Origin: Erysipelothrix sp.
Lineage (GTDB): Bacteria; Bacillota_I; Bacilli_A; Erysipelotrichales; Erysipelotrichaceae
Reading direction: 5' to 3'
NCBI GenBank assembly: GCA_012727815.1
Contig: JAAYGI010000016.1
Coordinates: 1-32,764, forward strand
DNA length: 32,764 nt
Shown: positions 1-11,264 of the stretch, piece after piece
Layout of the letters: the number at the start of each line of letters is the position of its first letter
How positions within the stretch are numbered: the first letter of the stretch is position 1
The notes under the pieces: model-generated
What the model saw: the letters and a program-made list of their open reading frames with translations, nothing else
Told to the model about the DNA's origin: nothing
The model's database searches: none
Program-made: the position numbers and the translations under genes

Positions 1-21
1 ACTTAACTTTTTGTCTACTAA

Positions 22-606
22 AGTGTTGACAGTCCAGTATGGTACTCTTTCTCATCAAATGAAACTACAAAGAAAAATTATCCTTTTGATTTTAAGATTA
101 GAATAGGATATGAATTGAAAGATAATAAGTTAAGAGTTTTATGGAATGTTATTAATACTGGTGAGAGTGATCTACTCTTTTCAATCGGTGCACATCCTGC
201 CTTCTTATCAGATGAAGGTGACACTTTAAGTATTGAAACAAGAGCAACACCTTCTAGATATATTATTGGTCAAGATGGAATGGAAGCAGGATATAAAGAA
301 ACTGTGGAAACCATAGAAGTAAGACCTGAAGTATTCTATGGAGATGCATTAATCTATGATAATGTTGATGCAATAACTCTACATACTCAAGATTCAAATA
401 TAAAACTGTCATTTAAAGATTTTGAATATGTAGGTATTTGGTCGAAAATAATTGATGATAAAATGGCACCTTTTGTATGTATTGAACCATGGATGGGGAT
501 ATCTTATTTCAAAGATTTCTCAGGAGAATTCAAAGATAAGACTGGAATCCAAACATTATCTTCTGATAATGAGATTACCTACACTTATGAAATAGAAATA
601 TCTTAA
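22..606 (+). pseudogene. Aldose 1-epimerase (GalM/LacX-like), 3' portion; 5' part missing or frameshifted at the window edge
   Basis: The ORF at 115 extends upstream in frame (VDSPVWYSFSSNETTKKNYPFDFKIRIGYELKDNK...) to an in-frame TAA at 19-21. SIGAHPAF and the following sequence are LacX/GalM-like. The N-terminal part of the family is absent in this frame. Confidence 0.6.
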
Positions 607-730
607 TTAAGATTGAGACTCAAGAATAATAAACAAAAGGCTTCAAAATTTAGGTGAAATAGACACGATAAACGCTATCATTTAAAGAAAAAGTGCTATA
701 TATTGAGTTTGTCTCATAATCATGAAGAAA

Positions 731-756
731 AATCGCGCTCACAGCGCTTTTTTCTT
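731..756 (+). terminator. Rho-independent terminator candidate
   Basis: GCGCT-CAC-AGCGC hairpin followed by a T-rich run; the stem is only 5 bp. Confidence 0.5.
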
Positions 757-811
757 TTGTATTGAGCCTTTTTAGTGTATAATAACACAGTTATGAAAAG
801 AGATGTAAATC

Positions 812-3765
<2,954 letters not shown>

Positions 3766-3766
3766 G

Positions 3767-4798
3767 ATGGAAGTAAAAGATTTTGATTTTGAACTACCAG
3801 AAGAACTTATTGCACAAACACCCCTAGAAGATAGAAAGTCATCCAAACTGTTAGTTGTGGATGACTTTAATCTAGAAGACAGACATTTCTTTGATGTTAT
3901 TGATTATCTTAATAAAGGAGATGTCCTTGTACTTAATGATACAAGAGTTTTAGCAGCACGTTTATTTGGTATTAAAGAAGATACAGGTGCAAATGTTGAA
4001 GTACTTATCTTAAAGATGACTCAAGATACTGCAGAATGTCTTGTAGGTAATGCACGTGTTGTAAAAGTAGATACAGTAGTATCTTTTGGTGAAGGTATTT
4101 TAAAAGCTAAATGTATTGAAGTTAAGGAGGAGGGTATCAGAGTATTTGAGTTTATCTATGAAGGAATCTTTTTAGAGAAACTTGATTTACTGGGTGAAAT
4201 GCCATTACCTCCTTATATACATGAAAAATTAGAAGATAAAGAACGTTATCAAACAGTATACTCAAAAGACTTGGGAAGTGCAGCAGCACCTACTGCAGGT
4301 CTTCACTTTACAAAAGAATTATTAGAAGCGATTCAAGATAAAGGTGTCACGGTAACTTATGTGACATTACATGTAGGATTGGGAACATTCAGACCTGTTA
4401 AGGTTGATAAGATAGATGAGCATATTATGCATCATGAAGCTTACAAGATGTCACAGGAAACTGCTGACATTCTAAATAAAGCAAAAGATGAAGATAGAAG
4501 AATAATTGGTGTTGGTACAACAACAGTTAGAACTTTAGAAACTGTTTATTCATTACATAATGAATTCAAAGCATCATCATCAACAAGTGATATTTTTATT
4601 TACCCAGGATATGAATTTAAAGCAGTCGATGCAATTATTACAAACTTTCACTTACCAAAATCTACACTCATCATGATGATCAGTGCATTTTCTGGAAAAG
4701 ATGTAATAGACAATGCATATGCACACGCAATTAAAGAAAAATATAGATTCTTCTCTTTTGGAGACAGCATGTTTCTTACACATAAAAACATGTTATAA
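3767..4798 (+). CDS. queA: S-adenosylmethionine:tRNA ribosyltransferase-isomerase
   Basis: [47 protein letters not shown]. The likely start is MEVKDF at 3767, behind AAAGGA; the ORF track starts at 3743. Confidence 0.95.
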   Translation: MEVKDFDFELPEELIAQTPLEDRKSSKLLVVDDFNLEDRHFFDVIDYLNKGDVLVLNDTRVLAARLFGIKEDTGANVEVLILKMTQDTAECLVGNARVVKVDTVVSFGEGILKAKCIEVKEEGIRVFEFIYEGIFLEKLDLLGEMPLPPYIHEKLEDKERYQTVYSKDLGSAAAPTAGLHFTKELLEAIQDKGVTVTYVTLHVGLGTFRPVKVDKIDEHIMHHEAYKMSQETADILNKAKDEDRRIIGVGTTTVRTLETVYSLHNEFKASSSTSDIFIYPGYEFKAVDAIITNFHLPKSTLIMMISAFSGKDVIDNAYAHAIKEKYRFFSFGDSMFLTHKNML

Positions 4799-4824
4799 TA
4801 ATAAAGATAGAAATGAGGCGCTAT

Positions 4825-5319
4825 ATGGATAAGAAAAACATCATAAGAAAAACGTTCTTACATCTTGTTTTAATTCATGTACTGATGAGTTTAATACATT
4901 TGTTAAGTAGTGATTTGGGGCATCCACTATATAAATTTCTAAAAGGACAACATTTCATAGTGATGCTAAGTATATTGGTAGTACTAGATGTTATAGCGTA
5001 CTTTGTAGCTGGTATGCTTTATGCACGATTTATTCCTGATAAGAAACGATTTAATTTAGTACTGGAGATTGTTAGTATTACACTTGCAATGTTTTTCCTC
5101 GTTTTATTTGCTGTAGTATATTTCTTATCATTGCAATTTTATAACAGAGATATTATGTTGATATATACTTTGATTAATCCGTGGTACGGAACATTTATGT
5201 ATAAACTTCCGGATAAAGAATTATATTCTTTATGGTGGATGATATCTGCAATTGTACCCTCTGTTGGATATTATGCAGGAGCGAAATTTACTTTAAGAAA
5301 GTTGGGTAACGAAAAATGA
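4825..5319 (+). CDS. Uncharacterised multi-pass membrane protein
   Basis: Several hydrophobic segments; the likely start is MDKKNIIRK. No family recognised. Confidence 0.7.
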   Translation: MDKKNIIRKTFLHLVLIHVLMSLIHLLSSDLGHPLYKFLKGQHFIVMLSILVVLDVIAYFVAGMLYARFIPDKKRFNLVLEIVSITLAMFFLVLFAVVYFLSLQFYNRDIMLIYTLINPWYGTFMYKLPDKELYSLWWMISAIVPSVGYYAGAKFTLRKLGNEK

Positions 5320-5654
5320 AAAACACATGGAAATCATTATTAGTTATTATATTAAGTGCAATACTTTATAGATTCCTAGACCGTATTGTACCTACAAATT
5401 ACGCAAGTTTTATACAGTTTATCTATCTTGTTATCTTAGTGGTTATTGGATTTTTCCTAGCCCCTACACACAAGAAAAACAACCGTTGGTTGGGTAAAGT
5501 AATAGTATCACTTGTGATTGTATTTATTTTTGGAATTAGAATGAACTGGTTTGTATTAACTGAATTCTATGATTTTTTAATCATGATTGGTTTATATGGA
5601 AGTTTTTTAGACATAATACTAATATATTGTGGTTGGGTATTCTACCAAGTATAA
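5316..5654 (+). CDS. Uncharacterised small membrane protein
   Basis: ATGA overlap with the preceding ORF; hydrophobic segments; no family recognised. Confidence 0.65.
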   Translation: MKNTWKSLLVIILSAILYRFLDRIVPTNYASFIQFIYLVILVVIGFFLAPTHKKNNRWLGKVIVSLVIVFIFGIRMNWFVLTEFYDFLIMIGLYGSFLDIILIYCGWVFYQV

Positions 5655-5676
5655 GTGTGTCTAGTGATTAATATTA

Positions 5677-5710
5677 AAAGATCATCATGGAGACATGATG
5701 ATTTTGATTT
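5677..5710 (+). terminator. Rho-independent terminator
   Basis: ATCATCATG-GAGA-CATGATGAT hairpin followed by TTTGATTTTT. Confidence 0.7.
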
Positions 5711-5732
5711 TTATAAGAAGGATGTGTGAGAA

Positions 5733-6596
5733 TTGAATAAAATAGTACCTTTGGTAAGTCTCATTGAGGTAGACAATTATATAAGTAATGGTGTAGATAG
5801 TGTTTTAATGGGAACACACTTTGGATCTACAAGACAAGAAAGAGTTTATGATCTTGAGGAAATCATCGACACAAATGCCAAGATTCCAGTTATAGCAATG
5901 TATAATAGATTCTATTTTGAACAAGAATTAGAACAATTAAAAGACGAAATAAAAGCATTGCATGATGGTGGAATTGACCACATTATGTGTACTGATATGG
6001 CTGTAATTCAAATCGTGAATGAAGAAGAATTAGACTTAAAGATCATTTATAATACAGATACAACAATGACCAATGCAGAAGATATCCAACTCATGTTAGA
6101 TAAAAGTGTAGATGAAGTTATCGTATCAAGAGAATTAACATTTGATGAAAGACTTGAAATTTCAAAAAATGTTAAGGGTAACTTGGGAATGCATTTCTTT
6201 GGATATCAATTGATGAGTTTTTCTAGAAGAAAACATTTAAGCCAATACAAGGACTTATCAGGTATTGAGATAGAAACTGAATCTATCAATTATCTTAAAG
6301 AAGTAAATAGAGATGATCTTTATATGACATTTGAAGATACATATGGAACACATATGTTTGCACCAAATGTTTTAAGTATGATTCATTTATATGACCAACT
6401 TAAAGCATCAAATTACAAGAACTTATATTTTGAAACAATTAACATCAATATTGATGATGTCTTATTTGTTATTAGAAATATAGATATGATTGAAGATTAT
6501 AAAGAATTTGAAGAAATTGTAAGAGAGACAAGTGGTTTAGAACTAGATCATGGTTTACTTTACAGTGAGACAGATAAAGGTAAGGTAAGATCATGA
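5733..6596 (+). CDS. trhP1: U32 peptidase-family protein (YrrN/TrhP1-like, tRNA hydroxylation)
   Basis: U32-type N-terminal domain; adjacent to a second, longer U32 paralogue as in yrrN-yrrO; TTG start. Confidence 0.75.
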   Translation: MNKIVPLVSLIEVDNYISNGVDSVLMGTHFGSTRQERVYDLEEIIDTNAKIPVIAMYNRFYFEQELEQLKDEIKALHDGGIDHIMCTDMAVIQIVNEEELDLKIIYNTDTTMTNAEDIQLMLDKSVDEVIVSRELTFDERLEISKNVKGNLGMHFFGYQLMSFSRRKHLSQYKDLSGIEIETESINYLKEVNRDDLYMTFEDTYGTHMFAPNVLSMIHLYDQLKASNYKNLYFETININIDDVLFVIRNIDMIEDYKEFEEIVRETSGLELDHGLLYSETDKGKVRS

Positions 6597-7792
6597 GTAA
6601 GTATGAACTTTTAGCACCAGCAGGTGATTTACCACGTTTAAAAACAGCGGTTGATTTTGGAGCAGATGCTGTTTTTATCGGAGGTAAAAAGTATTCACTA
6701 AGATATCGTGCAAGTAACTTTGATTTACCAGAAATACAAGAAGGCGTAGACTATTGTCATAAGTATGGAGCAAAGTTATTTGTAACAGCAAATATGATTT
6801 ACCATGATACAGACTTAGAAGGTTTAAAAGATTACTTTGTAGCACTTGAAGAAATTGGGGTTGATGCAGTTATTGTTGCATCACTTTATGCTGTATCACT
6901 TGTTAAAAAGTTTGCACCAAAAATTGAAGCACACCTCAGTACTCAACTATCAACACTAAATTCTAAAGCTGTTGAATATTTAAAAACAATGGGTGCTGAT
7001 CGTGTTGTATTGGGACGTGAAACTACCATGGAAGAAGTTGCTGAATTAATGTCTAATACAAAAGTTCCGATTGAAGCTTTTGTTCACGGTGGTATGTGTA
7101 CTAACTACTCAGGTAGATGTACTTTAAGTAACTATATGACAAACCGTGATGCAAATCGTGGTGGATGTGCACAAAGTTGTAGATGGAACTATATGGTATA
7201 TGATGGTGATAAAAACTTAATATCAGATCCTAAACAACATTTAACAATGTCATCTAAAGATATGAGAACTATAGATGTATTGGATGATTTATTAAAGACA
7301 GGCGTTTACAGTTTAAAAATTGAAGGACGCATGAAATCGGAATATTATCTTGCAAATGTTGTCTCAGCATACCGTTTAGTCATTGATGCATTTGAAAATA
7401 ATGAAGATGTCGAAGCAGCTAAAAAGGCAGCAAATAAGATACTAGCTCAAACTGAAAATAGAGAATCATTCGCAGGATTTTACGAAGGTAAAGATTTTTC
7501 ATATGATGGATACATCTACCATGAGAAAACTGCACGTGTTAATCAGAATTTCTTAGGAATAATAAAAGAAACACATGACTCACTTGTAACATTACAAGTA
7601 AGAAATAAATTTTCAATAGGAGAGAAAGTTGAGGTCTTTGGACCCAATAATTTCAGTGAAACATTTGTTGTTGATACATTAATTAACAGCAAAGAAGAAG
7701 CTGTTGAAAGTGTAAGAAGACCCATGGAACTGATTCAAATCAAAGTTCCATTTGATGTAAAAGAGAATTACTTTGTGAGGCGCATAGGATGA
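6593..7792 (+). CDS. trhP2: U32 peptidase-family protein (YrrO/TrhP2-like, tRNA hydroxylation)
   Basis: ELLAPAGDLPRLKTAVDFGADAVFIGG, VHGGMCTNYSGRCTLSNYMTNRDANRGGCAQSCRW, LKIEGRMKSEYY signature of U32. Confidence 0.88.
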   Translation: MSKYELLAPAGDLPRLKTAVDFGADAVFIGGKKYSLRYRASNFDLPEIQEGVDYCHKYGAKLFVTANMIYHDTDLEGLKDYFVALEEIGVDAVIVASLYAVSLVKKFAPKIEAHLSTQLSTLNSKAVEYLKTMGADRVVLGRETTMEEVAELMSNTKVPIEAFVHGGMCTNYSGRCTLSNYMTNRDANRGGCAQSCRWNYMVYDGDKNLISDPKQHLTMSSKDMRTIDVLDDLLKTGVYSLKIEGRMKSEYYLANVVSAYRLVIDAFENNEDVEAAKKAANKILAQTENRESFAGFYEGKDFSYDGYIYHEKTARVNQNFLGIIKETHDSLVTLQVRNKFSIGEKVEVFGPNNFSETFVVDTLINSKEEAVESVRRPMELIQIKVPFDVKENYFVRRIG

Positions 7793-8493
7793 TAGTAGTA
7801 GGAAAAATTAGTATTAAAGCAATACTTGAAAATAAAAAAAGAGATATTGATACAGTCTATATCTTAGATTCAAAAAAAGATAAAGAAACACGTTACATTC
7901 TAAGCCAATGTAAAGGACAAAATGTAAAAAGAGTATCTCGAGATTATCTAGATAAATTAACAGGTGTTACATCCCATGGTGGGTTTGCAATCGATACATC
8001 AGCTAGAAAATCTGATACAATGGAATCATTAATGAAGGACTCAAAATCTATACTATGTGTTGAAGGTTTAACTGATCCATTTAATATGGGTGAGATACTT
8101 AGAACAATAACAGTACTTGGTTTTGATGGATTCATTACACCAAAATATGAATTTTTCGAACATGAAGCAAAATTAATTAGAGCAAGTGCTGGTGCAAGTG
8201 AGAAAATTACTTGGGTTATGTCAGATGACTTAGGTAGTGACTTAAAGAAACTAAAAGCACAAGGTACTACGATAATATCAGCACACAGACAAGAAGAAAG
8301 TATCTCTTTAGTTGATTATAAATTCGATAAAAAGGTATGTGTTTGTCTGGGTGGTGCACTAAGAGGTCTTTCAAAAGACGTACTTGATCAAAGTGACCAA
8401 TTTGTTAGATTAGATACACCAGAGCGTATAGCACTGAGTACACAAGGAGCAGCAAGTGTCTTTGCGTATGCAAGACTTACACAAAGTAAATAG
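7789..8493 (+). CDS. SpoU/TrmH-family RNA 2'-O-methyltransferase
   Basis: GVTSHGGFA, DPFNMGEILRTITVLGFDG (motif 1), GGALRGLS (divergent motif 2). Confidence 0.85.
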   Translation: MIVVGKISIKAILENKKRDIDTVYILDSKKDKETRYILSQCKGQNVKRVSRDYLDKLTGVTSHGGFAIDTSARKSDTMESLMKDSKSILCVEGLTDPFNMGEILRTITVLGFDGFITPKYEFFEHEAKLIRASAGASEKITWVMSDDLGSDLKKLKAQGTTIISAHRQEESISLVDYKFDKKVCVCLGGALRGLSKDVLDQSDQFVRLDTPERIALSTQGAASVFAYARLTQSK

Positions 8494-8505
8494 GAGGCAT
8501 CAGTT

Positions 8506-10137
8506 ATGAAAGTAGCATTGGGACAAATTAGAATTATATCTAACAATCCAAATAAAAATTATTTGGAAATGGAAGACACTATAAAAAGAGCAATCAAGGA
8601 AAATGCAGATATAATTATTTTTCCAGAGCTCTGTGTTTCAGGAGCCTATGTATCAAAACGTAACTTAAATGATAATTTTATTGAAGATGTATTATCTTAT
8701 AACGATAAAATAGTTGCACTCAGTAAAGATATTGATATCATTTGGGGTTCATACTATAAAGAAGAACTTTTATATAATGCAGCATACTATGCAAAAAATG
8801 GTGCAGTAGTTGATTACAGCTTGAAGTCAAATCTTGATAAATCAAGAAATGAAGATCAGTTCTTCACACCTAAATCTAAATCATTTAGTATAGAAATTGA
8901 AGATATAATGTATGAGGTATCTCTTGATAATCACAAAGAGAATACAATCTACTTATGTACTAATATTTATAAACATGATGAGTCCATTCCAATGAAAAAG
9001 AATAGTATTCTTATCAGTGGTGTAGGAATCTACAATGATGGTAATTCAGTATTTGGATTACGTGGAGAGAGTTACTTTAACTATCATGGACTGGAAGCAT
9101 CATTAAATGAAGTATATGAAAGTGAACTTTTAGTACTGGATACACAATCTTTTATAGAATACCTAAATATTCCAAGTGATGAAATCTTACCTTATATACT
9201 TCCAATTCTTGAAATGTTTGATGAGGAGCACTTGTCATATGGTCCAAAATGGATTGTGGGTGTATCAGGAGGTCTTGATAGTTCAGTATCATTAGCACTG
9301 CTATCCTTAGCGATTGGTGAAGATAGAGTCCATGGCGTTACAATGCCAGGAGAATTCACCCGTGATATAACATTATCCAATGCATATCATTTATCAAAGA
9401 AACTGGGAGTAAGTTTTCAAGAAATTCCAATTGGAAAACTTGTTAAAGAAACAGTGAATACTTTAAATGAAGCTGCTTATGATCGTGTTGAAGGTTTAAC
9501 ATATGAAAATATCCAAGCTAGACTCAGAGGGCATACACTGATGAGTGTAGCCAGTTTAATTAATGGTGTTGTATGTAATAACGGTAACAAAGTAGAGACG
9601 GGTCTTGGTTATGCAACAATGTACGGTGATGCTATTGGTGCATTATCAGTACTTGGAGATTTAACAAAGCTTGAAGTAGGACAGCTTGCAAGAGAAATAA
9701 ATGAAGCATATGATGAGGATGTTATTCCTTTAAATCTTATTCCTAAAATTGAATCAGATCGTATCGCTTGGGATTTTGCTCCGAGTGCAGAATTGTCACA
9801 AGATCAATTTGATCCATTCAAATGGGGATACCATGATAACCTACTTGTTTATCTACTCTCCAACTCTCCAGAATCTGTACTGGAAATGTATCTGGATGAA
9901 TCTATTTACAATACAAACTTTGGAATGTACATGAGGCATTTAGAACTCGATAATCCACATGCATTTATTGAGGATTTTGAATGGTTCTTAAGAACAATAC
10001 AACTTGCAACATATAAAAGACTTCAAACGCCTCCGATTGTTAGGGTGTCTAAAGTTGGGTTTGAATTTGAGAACCAAAGCAATATCTATAAGACAAAGCA
10101 ATATGAATTATTAAAAGAGGAAATACTTAAAAAATAG
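8506..10137 (+). CDS. nadE: NAD+ synthase, nitrilase-domain plus synthetase-domain type
   Basis: N-terminal nitrilase-like domain (IIFPELCVSG), then VSGGLDSSVSLALL and the NadE synthetase region. Confidence 0.9.
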   Translation: MKVALGQIRIISNNPNKNYLEMEDTIKRAIKENADIIIFPELCVSGAYVSKRNLNDNFIEDVLSYNDKIVALSKDIDIIWGSYYKEELLYNAAYYAKNGAVVDYSLKSNLDKSRNEDQFFTPKSKSFSIEIEDIMYEVSLDNHKENTIYLCTNIYKHDESIPMKKNSILISGVGIYNDGNSVFGLRGESYFNYHGLEASLNEVYESELLVLDTQSFIEYLNIPSDEILPYILPILEMFDEEHLSYGPKWIVGVSGGLDSSVSLALLSLAIGEDRVHGVTMPGEFTRDITLSNAYHLSKKLGVSFQEIPIGKLVKETVNTLNEAAYDRVEGLTYENIQARLRGHTLMSVASLINGVVCNNGNKVETGLGYATMYGDAIGALSVLGDLTKLEVGQLAREINEAYDEDVIPLNLIPKIESDRIAWDFAPSAELSQDQFDPFKWGYHDNLLVYLLSNSPESVLEMYLDESIYNTNFGMYMRHLELDNPHAFIEDFEWFLRTIQLATYKRLQTPPIVRVSKVGFEFENQSNIYKTKQYELLKEEILKK

Positions 10138-10145
10138 TAAAAGGG

Positions 10146-10380
10146 GAACTGACCCCATATAATGGGACCCAATAAAAAAAGAAAGCACCTTGCATTTGTA
10201 CTATTGTTGATAGACAATATTATGTACAAATGGAGGTGCTTTATTATGTCTAAAAAAAGAATATATCCACTCGAGGTTAAATTAGAAGCAATTAAGCTTC
10301 GGGAAGAAGGATTCAGTATTAAAGAAATTCAAAAGTTACTAAATATAAAAAGTGAATCACAAATAGGGATATGATACACT
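10146..10380 (+). mobile_element. Remnant of an IS3-family (IS150-like) insertion sequence: left end plus 5' piece of orfA
   Basis: GAACTGACCCC...TGGGACCC end-like sequence, a leader hairpin, and MSKKRIYPLEVKLEAIKLREEGFSIKEIQKLLNIKSESQ resembling the OrfA HTH. Truncated at 42 codons. Confidence 0.6.
10246..10374 (+). pseudogene. Truncated transposase OrfA (HTH domain only)
   Basis: Start ATG at 10246 behind GGAGG; only 42 aa before the stop. Confidence 0.6.
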
Positions 10381-10433
10381 TTATTAAGTATAAAATTATT
10401 ATAACATGAAAGTTTAGTCTCTATATGAATCCA

Positions 10434-10474
10434 TGAAAAAAAGTAGACATACTAGGCGTATAGACTACTTTTTA
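10434..10474. terminator. Bidirectional terminator hairpin
   Basis: AAAAAAAGTAG...CTACTTTTTA inverted repeat, downstream of the minus-strand Nfu gene. Confidence 0.65.
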
Positions 10475-10475
10475 C

Positions 10476-10727
10476 TTAAGTTCCATATAAATAGGTAGAT
10501 TCTTCAATGACTTCAGTTACCTCAGGTATCTCGTCCATTAGAAGCGCTTCTACACCACCCTTAAGGGTGAAATCAATAAGTGAACAACCAACACAAGCAC
10601 CCAGTAATTTAACCATTACAACGCCTGTATCTTTATCAAAACTAACAAATTCTATATCTCCACCATCACCTTGTATATAAGGTCTGATACGATTGATGGT
10701 AAGAATAATTTTATCTTCTATTTCCAT
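10476..10727 (-). CDS. NifU-like C-terminal (Nfu) Fe-S scaffold protein
   Basis: RPYIQGDGGDIEFVSFD and GACVGCSLIDFTLKGGVEALL (CxxC motif). Confidence 0.93.
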   Translation of the reverse strand: MEIEDKIILTINRIRPYIQGDGGDIEFVSFDKDTGVVMVKLLGACVGCSLIDFTLKGGVEALLMDEIPEVTEVIEESTYLYGT

Positions 10728-10736
10728 ATAATACTC

Positions 10737-11189
10737 CTATAAAATAATATTAAATAATATTGCGATAACAATTCCCAGCAAAAATCCACTAAAGACTTCA
10801 ATCCATTTATGTCCAAGGACACTTTTAACCTTCATAAGATAAATAGGATCCGATAATTTATGCTGTGTCAAAGTTTCAAAGTCACTGATTAATTGTTTTG
10901 TAATTGCGATGTTTTGACCAGCATAGTATCTAACATTTGCTGCATCGTATATTGTAATAAGCGAGAACACCGCGCTTATATAAAAAGCTGTCGAATCAAA
11001 TCCTTCAGAAAGGGCGATTGATACTGTTAGGGCCACTACCATTGATGTGTGTGAACTAGGAAGTCCGCCACTTTCAACAATCATACCCATATTCTTTTCA
11101 CCAGTTTTGATATAGTGAAATAAAGGCTTCAAAGCCTGTGCTGCGATATTTGCAATAACCGCAGATATCAGGGGGTAAAAGATTCTCAT
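10737..11189 (-). CDS. Divergent PAP2/DUF212 family membrane protein (YuiD-like)
   Basis: MRIFYPLISAVIANIAAQALKPLF, ESGGLPSSHTSMVVAL, YDAANVRYYAGQ. The start is trimmed from the ORF track (11477) to 11189, which has an AGAGGTGAT SD. Confidence 0.9.
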   Translation of the reverse strand: MRIFYPLISAVIANIAAQALKPLFHYIKTGEKNMGMIVESGGLPSSHTSMVVALTVSIALSEGFDSTAFYISAVFSLITIYDAANVRYYAGQNIAITKQLISDFETLTQHKLSDPIYLMKVKSVLGHKWIEVFSGFLLGIVIAILFNIIL

Positions 11190-11264
11190 GTAATCACCTC
11201 TTGAAATTATTATACCATATAAGTAAGCATGTGATATAATAGAAAAGGATAAGAGGTTATACTG

